From Bacteroidota bacterium (GTDB lineage: Bacteria; Bacteroidota; Bacteroidia; B-17B0; Aurantibacillaceae): a stretch of 27,227 nucleotides of DNA. The position numbers and the translations under genes were made by a program. Each line of letters starts with the position of its first letter. The first letter of the stretch is position 1. This document shows positions 1 through 7,322 of this stretch, piece after piece. The notes under the pieces were generated by a model. It saw nothing but the letters and a program-made list of their open reading frames with translations, was not told the DNA's origin and made no database searches. The DNA lies in contig JAEZDS010000106.1 of assembly GCA_023433205.1 (NCBI GenBank), forward strand, positions 1-27,227, given 5' to 3'.

Positions 1-291
1 CATGGGGATGTGAAGTCTATTATAAATAGTTAACCCATCCGTATAACCCACAAGATTACCAGCAGCATCACTGATACTTGCGCAACCTTCCCCTGACCAC
101 ATCGCCCCATTATTGAGTACTGTCGGGGGGGTAGTCATAAAGTCAAGGCCGGCAAAAAGCCCGAAGTACCATTTGGTAGTTTGTTTCTGTGCCGAGCAAT
201 TAAAACAAATAAAAAGCACTGCGATAGTAAAAAGATGCTTGTTTATATTATCCAATTGGTGTAACACGTAAGAATAAAGGTAAGCAAACAT
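1..291 (-). CDS. N-terminus of a secreted surface protein, truncated by the window edge (gliding/T9SS-associated type)
   Basis: An open frame runs on the minus strand from an ATG at 291 to the window edge, giving 97 codons without a stop. Residues about 18-36 (NKHLFTIAVLFICFNCSAQ) look like a signal peptide ending at a typical Bacteroidota Ala-Gln cleavage site. The following mature stretch has the pattern KWYFGLFAGLDF, then an EGCASISDAAGN segment, then GYTDGLTIYNR. From memory, this matches the N-terminus of very large Bacteroidota proteins that carry PKD or beta-propeller repeats and end in a gliding-motility or type IX secretion C-terminal domain. The C-terminus lies outside the window, so the sorting domain cannot be confirmed. 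The n-region before the hydrophobic core is long for a signal peptide, so the true start may lie downstream of 291; no closer ATG exists before the core. It is transcribed away from the window, and the phosphoesterase gene ends about 100 nt upstream. Confidence 0.6.
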   Translation of the reverse strand, partial: MFAYLYSYVLHQLDNINKHLFTIAVLFICFNCSAQKQTTKWYFGLFAGLDFMTTPPTVLNNGAMWSGEGCASISDAAGNLVGYTDGLTIYNRLHIPM

Positions 292-394
292 TTAATCAGA
301 AGTGGTACTTTTTAATGATCAACAAAAAAGCATGCTACCATCTTAAAAATTTGGTCTGCATCCCTAAAGTAGTCCTTTAAACTCGTGCAGGACT

Positions 395-895
395 TTAACC
401 TGCCCTTCTCCCAAGTTCAATCACCGACAGATCTTTGATCGTTTTTCCTTCAATGGCAAAACGAACAGCTGTACAAAACTGGTGAAAGCCCTGTACGCCA
501 CATGCTCCGGGATTAATGTGGAGATGCTGCAATTCCTTGTCATAAATTACTTTTAAAATGTGTGAATGACCGCAAATAAATAGCGCGGGTTGTTCCTCGA
601 TGAGCATTTTCCTGATCCGTGCCGGATACTTCCCCGGGTACCCACCAATATGTGTGATACACACTTTTACAAGCTCACAATCAAAGATGAGGGTCTCAGC
701 ACAATCTTTCCTAATTTGTTGTCCGTCTATATTGCCATATACGGCTTTTATAGGCTTAAGGGCGGTAAGCTCATCAAGCAGCTCTGCAGATCCGATGTCA
801 CCCGCGTGCCAGATCTCATCGGCATCGGCGATATGTTTGCGAAGCCGCTCGTCAAAAAAACCGTGGGTATCGCTTATCAGAAGAATTTTCCGCAA
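395..895 (-). CDS. YfcE/MJ0936-type metallophosphoesterase
   Basis: This is a small (166 aa) calcineurin-like phosphodiesterase with the complete two-metal motif set: SDTHG (Asp9, His11), AGDIG (Asp33), GNID (Asn55), His82, and GHSH (His110, His112). The length is normal for the family, which hydrolyses phosphodiester model substrates; the physiological substrate is generally unknown. The only workable start is a TTG at 895-893, because the strongly conserved beta-strand begins at residue 2 and there is no in-frame ATG before it. The ATG at 899-897 is out of frame. The gene lies 9 nt downstream of the parB stop and in the same reading frame, so it is probably translated by coupling within the parAB transcript. 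Function is supported at family level only. Confidence 0.9.
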   Translation of the reverse strand: MRKILLISDTHGFFDERLRKHIADADEIWHAGDIGSAELLDELTALKPIKAVYGNIDGQQIRKDCAETLIFDCELVKVCITHIGGYPGKYPARIRKMLIEEQPALFICGHSHILKVIYDKELQHLHINPGACGVQGFHQFCTAVRFAIEGKTIKDLSVIELGRRAG

Positions 896-904
896 CCATT
901 CCAG

Positions 905-1798
905 CTAGTGAATTCCGAAATGAGAGATTATCCCCCTTAATTCATTATCGTTGCTGAAACTGATTGTAAGCGACCCCCCGCCTTTGGCATTGCGGGTGAA
1001 TTTATAGGATTTGCTAAACAGTTTGTCGAATTGTCTGGCAATCTCTTTATCCTCAATGCTCAGAGGTCTTTCAACCCGACTTACCTTGGGTGTCATTTTG
1101 ATTTTCTCGCCTCGTGCCAGCTCTTCAACCTGCCGTACGCTTAATTCCTGCTCCAGCGCCAGGGCAAAAATGGCAAGTTGCCGGTCATCATTGTCGATGT
1201 TTATTAGGGCCTTGGCATGACCCATAGTGATCTCACCTTCACGAAGAGATTTTTGGATGGGAGCAGGCAATTTTAAGAGACGTAAAAAATTAGTGACCGT
1301 GCTGCGCTGTTTTCCCACTTTTTCGCTGAGCTGTTCCTGGGTAAGGTTACATTCATCAATCAGGCGTTTATACGATAAGGCCACCTCAATCGGATCGAGA
1401 TCTTCGCGCTGAATATTTTCTACCAGCGCCATCTCAAGCATTTCCTGATCGTCGGCTATTCTGATATAGGCTGGAACTTCTTTCAGTCCGGCCATTTGTG
1501 AAGCCCTGAAACGGCGTTCACCTGAGATCAGCTGGTATCTGTCGTAGCCCAGCTTACGAACGGTTATTGGCTGAATTATGCCGTGCTGCCTTATACTGTC
1601 GCTAAGTTCCTGCAAAGCGTTCTCTTCAAAATTCGTCCGCGGCTGAAACGGGTTGGTTTCTATCTGCTGTATTTTGATCGTTGCAACTGAATTTACAACT
1701 GCAGCGTTCTCTCCAATATTCTTGGTAGTGATATCTGTCTTGGCGTTTTCAAGCAGGGCGCTTAAACCCCGGCCCAGTGCTGGCTTTTTACTCATCAT
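905..1798 (-). CDS. parB: Chromosome-partitioning protein ParB
   Basis: This 297-residue centromere-binding CTPase loads at parS sites and spreads as a sliding clamp for chromosome segregation. The N-terminal KKPALGRGLSALL segment (residues 4-16) is the usual ParA-stimulating peptide. The ParB/Srx domain carries NPFQPR (49-54) and GERRFRA (93-99), the nucleotide-binding arginine motif. ENIQREDLDPIE (about 129-140) follows, then the helix-turn-helix at about 154-180 (LTQEQLSEKVGKQRSTVTNF) and a C-terminal dimerisation region. Two ATG codons lie in tandem (1798 and 1795) and either may serve as start. parA ends 24 nt upstream, so the two are co-transcribed. No convincing parS palindrome is visible in the window. 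Confidence 0.97.
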   Translation of the reverse strand: MMSKKPALGRGLSALLENAKTDITTKNIGENAAVVNSVATIKIQQIETNPFQPRTNFEENALQELSDSIRQHGIIQPITVRKLGYDRYQLISGERRFRASQMAGLKEVPAYIRIADDQEMLEMALVENIQREDLDPIEVALSYKRLIDECNLTQEQLSEKVGKQRSTVTNFLRLLKLPAPIQKSLREGEITMGHAKALINIDNDDRQLAIFALALEQELSVRQVEELARGEKIKMTPKVSRVERPLSIEDKEIARQFDKLFSKSYKFTRNAKGGGSLTISFSNDNELRGIISHFGIH

Positions 1799-1822
1799 CT
1801 CTGAAATTTCTTTGTTTTAGTA

Positions 1823-2659
1823 CTAAAGGTCTTCGCTCAGCTCTTCTGCAGACTCCTGCAGGTTGATAACCCTGTCGGTGTCGCTGATCTTGGTTAGACC
1901 ATTACGCTGCAGAATCTCGCGGGCTAAGTTCAGATAGCTTGTTGATCCTTTTCCGATGGCATCGTGCATGATGATGGTCTTGCCAAAGCTGGGAGCCTCG
2001 GCCAGTTTGGTATTGCGGTGAATGAGCGTATCAAAGACCATGTCCTGGAAATGTGTCTTCACCTCTTCAACCACCTGATTCGCCAAACGCAGCCGTCCGT
2101 CGTACATGGTAAGCAGTACACCTTCAATGTCGAGGCCTGTATTAAGATGCGACTGAACAATTTTGATGGTCTGAAGCAGTTTTCCCATCCCTTCAAGTGC
2201 AAAATATTCACACTGCACCGGAATAATCACGCTGTCGGCTGCTGAAAGGCAGTTGATTACAGTAAGGCCAAGTGAAGGACAACAATCAACAATGATAAAA
2301 TCGTACTTGTCCTTAATTTTTTCGATACACTTCTTCATCATGAACTCCCGGTTGCTGAGGTTCACCAGCTCAAGCTCTACACCTACAAGGTCGGCATTGG
2401 TTGGAAGGAGAAAAAGGTTGGGTGTTTCGGTCTTTATGATCACATCCTTTGGGTGTACACTGTCAATTATACACTCATAAAGACCCGATTTCACCGAAGC
2501 GGGATCAATGCCTACCCCTGAAGTAGCATTTGATTGCGGATCAGCATCCACAAGCAGGGTCTTGTATACTAGTACGGCCAGGCTGGCAGCCAGGTTAATG
2601 GCGCTGGTGGTTTTGCCTACTCCGCCTTTCTGATTGGCTATGGCAATAATCTTTCCCAT
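1823..2659 (-). CDS. parA: Chromosome-partitioning ATPase ParA (Soj family)
   Basis: This 278-residue deviant-Walker ATPase binds DNA non-specifically when ATP-bound and drives ParB-parS segregation. The deviant Walker A motif KGGVGKTT lies at residues 11-18 with its signature first lysine. LLVDADPQSNAT (about 35-46) and FIIVDCCPSLG (about 121-131, Asp125) complete the site. The second residue of the usual DCPP is Cys-Cys-Pro here, which should not affect catalysis. The start at 2659 places the Walker motif at the usual distance from the N-terminus. It lies 22 nt inside the upstream hydrolase gene in another frame, suggesting coupled translation. It lacks the N-terminal helix-turn-helix of plasmid type Ia ParA, so it is a chromosomal-type Soj protein. 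Confidence 0.97.
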   Translation of the reverse strand: MGKIIAIANQKGGVGKTTSAINLAASLAVLVYKTLLVDADPQSNATSGVGIDPASVKSGLYECIIDSVHPKDVIIKTETPNLFLLPTNADLVGVELELVNLSNREFMMKKCIEKIKDKYDFIIVDCCPSLGLTVINCLSAADSVIIPVQCEYFALEGMGKLLQTIKIVQSHLNTGLDIEGVLLTMYDGRLRLANQVVEEVKTHFQDMVFDTLIHRNTKLAEAPSFGKTIIMHDAIGKGSTSYLNLAREILQRNGLTKISDTDRVINLQESAEELSEDL

Positions 2660-3363
2660 TCTTTTCCTATTTTGTTGTTCTGTTTGTTTTTTATGGTTTC
2701 ACCTATCTCAAGTAATGTGAGACGTTTGCCGGAACGGGCGAACTTCTGAATCGCCTCTTCCTTATCAATCTTAATGGCAGTGAAGGTGTCGTAGTGCATG
2801 CCAATTATGTAATCACAATCAATAAAATCGCAGGCAATAATGGCATTGTCAACACTCATGGTAAAAATGTCACCAATCGGCAAAAAGGCAAAATCAATTT
2901 TCCTGTAATCACCTATCAGTTTCATATCGTAAGTAAGGGCTGTATCTCCGGCATAATAAAAATTGCTCTCCTCACTTTCAATAACAAAACCCATTGGGTT
3001 CCCGCCGTAACTGCCATCAGGCAATGAACTGCTGTGCTGCGCTACAACACATTTAACGTTGCCGAAGTCAAGTTTTATCTTTCCTCCAATATTCATGGGA
3101 ACCAGATTACGCAGCTCCTTTTTTAACAACCATTGACTTATCTCCGCATTACAGATAATACTGGCGCCGGTATTACGTGCAATCCGTTCAAGGTCAGCTA
3201 TATGATCTTCATGTCCGTGCGAAACAAGTATATAATCAGCTTTAATTGCATCCACATCGATTCCGCGGGCAAGATCATTGGGCGTTATAAATGGATCGAA
3301 AAGCAGGTGCTTGCCGTTGATCTCAATTCCGAAACAGGAGTGACCGTAATAAGTGATGTTCAT
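2638..3363 (-). CDS. UPF0173-family metal-dependent hydrolase
   Basis: This 241-residue metallo-beta-lactamase-fold protein resembles Bacillus YtkL. The N-terminal MNITYYGHSCFGIE is the family hallmark. The zinc site is SHGHEDH (His49, His51, Asp53, His54), with His110, the AGDT aspartate (Asp140) and a late His190. The substrate of UPF0173 proteins is not established. The recognisable domain ends around the LLEIGET segment. The remaining tail, about 17 residues rich in Asn and Lys, is encoded next to and partly inside the parA start region, so the gene seems to have been extended into parA. It is first in the minus-strand run leading to parA, parB and the phosphoesterase. Confidence 0.9.
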   Translation of the reverse strand: MNITYYGHSCFGIEINGKHLLFDPFITPNDLARGIDVDAIKADYILVSHGHEDHIADLERIARNTGASIICNAEISQWLLKKELRNLVPMNIGGKIKLDFGNVKCVVAQHSSSLPDGSYGGNPMGFVIESEESNFYYAGDTALTYDMKLIGDYRKIDFAFLPIGDIFTMSVDNAIIACDFIDCDYIIGMHYDTFTAIKIDKEEAIQKFARSGKRLTLLEIGETIKNKQNNKIGKEWERLLP

Positions 3364-3481
3364 AAAACAAAAACAATTACTTAAAATTGCTGTTTGTAAA
3401 ATTAGCTGAATAAGTGGTTTTACAGGGGTCTAGTTTTGAACAAAACCGCCTGTTAAGCTGCGGTAGTGTTGATAAAATTTT

Positions 3482-4009
3482 ATGGAGCCAATTGTTATTC
3501 TTAGTTGCACAAACAGGCCGCAGAGCAACACACTGAAGGTAAGCAGCATCTACAAAAATCTTCTTCTGGAAATGGGGCACGAAGCAAAACTGTTCGACCT
3601 CTGCGAACTGCCTCACAACATCGCTTTTTCTGAAACTTTTGGTAAACGCAGCCCCGAATTCACTAAACTTATCAACGAGTATGTAACCCCGTTCAGCCGT
3701 TTTGTTTTTGTTTTGCCTGAATATAACGGCAGTTTTCCGGGTATTTTGAAGACCTTTATTGACAGTACCAGACCCAGAGAGTGGACCAATAAATATGCCT
3801 GCCTGGTAGGAGTGGCCGACGGCAGGGCAGGAAATCTTCGTGGCCTCGAACACCTTACAGGAATTCTGAATTACCTCAAAGTTCATGTGTACCATAATAA
3901 ACTGCCCATTTCAGCGATCACAAACATTATTAGTAACAAGGGGGAGTTTGTGAACTCAGCGCAGCTAAATGCCTGCAGAGATCAGTTGCAGGGGTTTCTG
4001 GTCTTTTAA
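3482..4009 (+). CDS. NADPH-dependent FMN reductase family flavoprotein
   Basis: This is a 175-residue flavodoxin-fold protein. The N-terminal strand and phosphate-binding loop read VILSCTNRPQSNTLKVS (about residues 5-21), and PEYNGSFPG at 79-87 is the isoalloxazine-side motif of the NADPH-dependent FMN reductase/azoreductase family. A late stretch, VGVADGRAGNLRGLEHL, is also typical. The expected role is NAD(P)H-dependent reduction of FMN or a quinone/azo-type substrate; the real substrate is not visible. The ATG at 3482 is the first start that keeps the fold intact. The gene diverges from the UPF0173 gene with a 118-nt gap. Its stop codon overlaps that of the convergent gene across a shared TTAA. 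Confidence 0.87.
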   Translation: MEPIVILSCTNRPQSNTLKVSSIYKNLLLEMGHEAKLFDLCELPHNIAFSETFGKRSPEFTKLINEYVTPFSRFVFVLPEYNGSFPGILKTFIDSTRPREWTNKYACLVGVADGRAGNLRGLEHLTGILNYLKVHVYHNKLPISAITNIISNKGEFVNSAQLNACRDQLQGFLVF

Positions 4010-4467
4010 GCAGACTGCAGATATTTTTTAAGCCAGGTATTCTTTAAAGGCTGTTTCCAGTTCCTCATTTCTGCTTCGGTAGCTACTGAGGTATTGTAAA
4101 CAGGCGTGTCGCCGCTGATCTTTCCTGACTGAAGAAGATAAGGGATATCTTTTGCACTGCTTACCTCAACAGCGCCTGGCTTATTTTCATAAGCCACCTG
4201 CATCCGGTCGAGCAGGTCCGTCCCCAGCTCTTTGCCTGCATCTTTTATAAACCTCGTTAATTTATCAATACTGCATCCGCTGGCACCATGAACATCTTCA
4301 TTCACCTTTACAAGAACAATTCTGTTCTGTACCAGCTCAAAACTGGCACTCAGCCTGTTCTCATGAGCGGTCCAGCCTTTTACAAATTCTTCACCCTTTT
4401 GCTGCAAGCTTGCAAGTTCTGCTGAAGTTAAATTTCGGGGAATGATATAGGTCCAGACACGATTCAT
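4006..4467 (-). CDS. Conserved Bacteroidota protein of unknown function (often labelled ABC transporter ATPase)
   Basis: This is a 153-residue soluble protein with no signal peptide or membrane segment. Segments I recall as conserved in Bacteroidota homologues are NRVWTYI at the start, GWTAHENRL (about 31-39), an ASGCSIDKLTRFI block (about 82-94) containing the only cysteine, and a C-terminal WKQPLKNTWLKKYL. Homologues are frequently annotated as ABC transporter ATPase, but I see no Walker A, Walker B or LSGGQ motif, so that label is not supported. It starts 2 nt after the purB stop on the same strand, so it is almost certainly co-transcribed and translationally coupled with purB. Function is unknown; the Cys-Ser-Ile-Asp block is the obvious candidate functional site. 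Confidence 0.88.
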   Translation of the reverse strand: MNRVWTYIIPRNLTSAELASLQQKGEEFVKGWTAHENRLSASFELVQNRIVLVKVNEDVHGASGCSIDKLTRFIKDAGKELGTDLLDRMQVAYENKPGAVEVSSAKDIPYLLQSGKISGDTPVYNTSVATEAEMRNWKQPLKNTWLKKYLQSA

Positions 4468-4469
4468 CT

Positions 4470-5822
4470 TTAAAATTTTGGATTAATCCCTGTATAGTTT
4501 TGCGGGCTGATGGCCAGCAATTCCTTTTTTATTTTTTCATCTACCTTCAGCCCATTAATAAATTGCTGCAGCGAATCTTTGGTGACATGCGTGTTGGTGC
4601 GGGTGAGTTCTTTCAGGGTCTCATAGGGTTTAGGAAATCCTTCCCTGCGCAATATCGTCTGAATGGCCTCAGCTACCACTGCCCAGTTGTTATCAAGATC
4701 CTGAGCAACAGCGCTCTCATTCAGTATCAGTTTATCAAGTCCTTTTAAAATGCTGCTGTGTGCAATCAGCGTGTGCGCAAAAGGCACGCCAATATTACGT
4801 AACACTGTACTGTCGGTTAAGTCGCGCTGCAACCGCGAAACAGGAAGTTTCGCCGAAAGGTGTTCAAGCACCGCGTTGGCGATGCCAATATTCCCTTCCG
4901 CATTTTCGAAGTCGATCGGATTAACCTTATGCGGCATAGCTGATGATCCCACCTCTCCGGCTTTTAATTTCTGCTTAAAATAATCCATGCTCACATAGGT
5001 CCACATGTCTCTGCAAAGATCAAGCAGTATGGTATTTATTCTTTTGGTGACATCGCAGAACGCCGCAAGGTTGTCATAATGTTCTATCTGTGTGGTGAAT
5101 TGCGATCTTTGTAAACCCAGTTGATTTTTCAGAAAATCATTCCCGAACTTAACCCAGTCAGTGTTTGGAAAAGCCAGGTGATGCGCATTAAAATTGCCGG
5201 TGGCCCCGCCAAACTTGGCCGACCAGCTGATCTGTTTTAACTGTTCGTACTGCACATTAAGTCTTTCAACAAAAACATAGATCTCCTTTCCCAGCCGGGT
5301 GGGAGAGGCCGGCTGACCGTGTGTTCTCGCAAGCATTGGAATTTTCGCCCACTCATTGCTTAATGTTTTCAGGCGGTTTATAACCTTTTCAAGACTTGGA
5401 AAAAGAACCTGCTCGCTGGCTTTCTTCAGAGAAAGCGGCACAGCGGTATTATTTATGTCCTGGGAGGTGAGTCCGAAATGAACAAATTCTTCTCTGCCGC
5501 GCAGCTCTTCAGGTAAATTTTCTTTAATCCAGTATTCTACTGCTTTAACGTCGTGATTGGTTACTTTTTCGGTCGCTTTAACCTCTGAGGCCTGTTCACC
5601 TGAAAACCCGAGATATAGTTTCCGAAGATCGTTTTTCTGCTTTTCATCGAATGCCGGCAATTGCGGAAGGCCCAGTGCCGACATTGCTATCAGGTATTCA
5701 ACCTCTACCAGTACGCGATAACGGATTAACCCCTGTTCAGAGAAAAATGGCGCCAGCGATTCTGTGATCCGGCGGTACCGCCCGTCAACAGGCGAAATGG
5801 CTGTTAATAAACTCAGTTCCAT
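4470..5822 (-). CDS. purB: Adenylosuccinate lyase
   Basis: PurB catalyses two beta-eliminations of fumarate in purine synthesis: SAICAR to AICAR, and adenylosuccinate to AMP. The 450-residue product starts MELSLLTAISPVDGRY, the standard E. coli-type PurB N-terminus. An open frame extends 35 codons further upstream to 5927, but that extension is unlike the family and runs into the mtaB promoter region, so 5822 is preferred. Visible motifs are VKATEKVTNHDVKAVEYW (82-99), FGLTSQDINNT (116-126), ARTHGQPASPT (catalytic His168) and the fumarase/lyase signature GSSAMPHKVNP (292-302) with the catalytic serine. The length fits the 450-460 aa long form of the family. It is followed after 2 nt by the conserved unknown gene. 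Confidence 0.96.
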   Translation of the reverse strand: MELSLLTAISPVDGRYRRITESLAPFFSEQGLIRYRVLVEVEYLIAMSALGLPQLPAFDEKQKNDLRKLYLGFSGEQASEVKATEKVTNHDVKAVEYWIKENLPEELRGREEFVHFGLTSQDINNTAVPLSLKKASEQVLFPSLEKVINRLKTLSNEWAKIPMLARTHGQPASPTRLGKEIYVFVERLNVQYEQLKQISWSAKFGGATGNFNAHHLAFPNTDWVKFGNDFLKNQLGLQRSQFTTQIEHYDNLAAFCDVTKRINTILLDLCRDMWTYVSMDYFKQKLKAGEVGSSAMPHKVNPIDFENAEGNIGIANAVLEHLSAKLPVSRLQRDLTDSTVLRNIGVPFAHTLIAHSSILKGLDKLILNESAVAQDLDNNWAVVAEAIQTILRREGFPKPYETLKELTRTNTHVTKDSLQQFINGLKVDEKIKKELLAISPQNYTGINPKF

Positions 5823-5929
5823 AAAGAAAGCAAAGGTACTATAAAATTTGAGCGGGGAATTTTCCCTGGTCCCAGTGCCAGGTAATGCTTTTTTACTGTC
5901 CTTGTGGTAAATATCGCAGGACTGCATAG

Positions 5930-5960
5930 TTGCCTGCCCGGCCTTAAATCCTTATTTTTG
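5930..5960 (+). promoter_or_regulatory. Candidate Bacteroidota-type promoter for mtaB
   Basis: TTG at 5930-5932 and TATTTTTG at 5953-5960 match the Bacteroidota -33/-7 pattern (TTG, TAnnTTTG) with a 20-nt spacer. The -7 box ends only 3 nt before the mtaB ATG at 5964. That implies either a leaderless or near-leaderless transcript, or that the match is fortuitous. The same spacing recurs at 16794-16824. Confidence 0.4.
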
Positions 5961-5963
5961 CGC

Positions 5964-7322
5964 ATGAATTTTTCAGGCAAAACCGTTGCCTTTCATACTC
6001 TCGGTTGTAAACTCAATTTTTCGGAATCGTCAACGCTGGCACGAATGATGCTGGAAAAAGGTTTTGAGAAAAGAAGTTTTTCTGAAAAAGCGGATGTTTA
6101 TGTGGTAAACACCTGCTCGGTTACTGAAAATGCCGACCGTGAGTGCCGGTCAGTGGTGCGCTCCGCACTTGGTCAGAATCCTGAGGCTTTTGTGGCCGTG
6201 GTGGGCTGTTACGCACAGTTAAAACCTCAGCAAATCGCGGAAATTCCCGGCGTAGACGTTGTGCTGGGCGCCAGCGAAAAATTCAGGCTGCTTAACTACA
6301 TAAATCTCACTTCAAAAAATATAAAGGGAGAAGTGTTCAGCTGCGAAATTTCAGACGTAAATTCTTTTGAAAGCGCCTTTAGTCAGGGCGACCGCACCCG
6401 CTCATTTCTTAAAGTGCAGGATGGCTGCGATTATTCCTGTACATTCTGTACAATACCGCTGGCAAGAGGCAAAAGCCGCAGCGACAGTATCAGCAACGTT
6501 GTTGCCAGCGCCAGGAAGATTGCGGCAGCGGGCGTAAAGGAGATAGTTCTTACAGGCGTAAATATTGGCGACTTTGGTCACGGAGCGGAAAGAGAAAATA
6601 AAAAGCCCCGTAATGAAAACTTTTATGGGCTGGTTCAGGAACTCGACAAGATCAGCAGCATTGAAAGATTCAGGATTTCATCTATTGAGCCTAACTTGCT
6701 TAAAGATGAGATCATTGATTTTGTTGCCCATTCAAAGAAGTTTGTCCCGCACTTTCATATTCCTTTGCAGAGTGGCAGCAACCACTTGCTTAAACTGATG
6801 AAACGACGGTATAAAAGAGAACTGTATGCTGAACGTGTGCAGAAGATCAGGGAGATGATGCCGGGCGCCTGTATAGGTGTTGATGTGATTGTTGGTTTTC
6901 CCGGTGAAACGGATGAGCATTTTCTGCAGACCTATCAGTTTTTGAATGAACTGCAAATCAATTACCTCCACGTTTTCACCTACAGCGAGCGCGACAATAC
7001 TGAGGCCATTACTTTCCCCGGCACAGTGCCGGTACAGGAAAGAAAAAAACGCAATAAAATGCTGAGGGTGCTGAGCGCGAAAAAGCTAAGAGCTTTTTAT
7101 GAATCAAAAATTGGCGCCAGGGCAGAGGTTTTGTTTGAGCAGGAAAACAAAAATGGTTTTCTTTTCGGCTTTACGCCTGATTACGTAAAGGTGAAAGTGC
7201 CTTATGATGTTTCCCTGGTAAATTCTACCGTAAAAGTCCGGCTAACGGCATTTGATGAGGAAGGGAATGTTTGTGCTGAGCCACAAGCCATTCCCGGTTT
7301 ACTTCTTCACGAAGGTTTGTAG
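5964..7322 (+). CDS. mtaB: tRNA t6A37 methylthiotransferase MtaB
   Basis: MtaB is a radical-SAM enzyme that converts t6A at position 37 of ANN-decoding tRNAs to ms2t6A. The 452-residue product has the three-part MTTase layout. An N-terminal UPF0004 domain holds the auxiliary-cluster cysteines Cys15 (LGCKLN), Cys51 (NTCSVT) and Cys82 (VGCYAQ). The radical-SAM motif CDYSCTFC holds Cys155, Cys159 and Cys162. A C-terminal TRAM-like segment covers about the last 65 residues. HTLGCKLNFSES and the order of segments favour MtaB over MiaB or RimO. An upstream in-frame ATG at 5904 would add 20 residues with no family counterpart, so 5964 is chosen. It diverges from purB, and its last 16 nt overlap the end of the convergent M48 peptidase gene. 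Confidence 0.93.
   Translation: MNFSGKTVAFHTLGCKLNFSESSTLARMMLEKGFEKRSFSEKADVYVVNTCSVTENADRECRSVVRSALGQNPEAFVAVVGCYAQLKPQQIAEIPGVDVVLGASEKFRLLNYINLTSKNIKGEVFSCEISDVNSFESAFSQGDRTRSFLKVQDGCDYSCTFCTIPLARGKSRSDSISNVVASARKIAAAGVKEIVLTGVNIGDFGHGAERENKKPRNENFYGLVQELDKISSIERFRISSIEPNLLKDEIIDFVAHSKKFVPHFHIPLQSGSNHLLKLMKRRYKRELYAERVQKIREMMPGACIGVDVIVGFPGETDEHFLQTYQFLNELQINYLHVFTYSERDNTEAITFPGTVPVQERKKRNKMLRVLSAKKLRAFYESKIGARAEVLFEQENKNGFLFGFTPDYVKVKVPYDVSLVNSTVKVRLTAFDEEGNVCAEPQAIPGLLLHEGL

Noticed and set aside
260..275. Weak parS-like palindrome (tgtaacacgtaagaat) near the parAB genes
   Set aside because: Only about 10 of 16 positions match the usual TGTTNCACGTGAAACA, symmetry is poor, and it lies inside the coding start of the surface protein.
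371..394. Possible terminator after the phosphoesterase gene (AGTCCT/AGGACT)
   Set aside because: The stem is only 6 bp with a 12-nt loop and lacks a proper T-run on the minus strand.
3377..3895. Long minus-strand open frame of 172 codons
   Set aside because: It is antisense to the FMN reductase gene and has no recognisable domain, while the plus-strand frame has clear flavoprotein motifs.
5823..5927. N-terminal extension of purB
   Set aside because: The extra 35 residues do not resemble PurB, and MELSLLTAISPVDGRY at 5822 is the family start.
5904..5963. Upstream ATG of mtaB adding 20 residues
   Set aside because: The extension overlaps the promoter-like boxes and precedes the conserved MTTase N-terminus.
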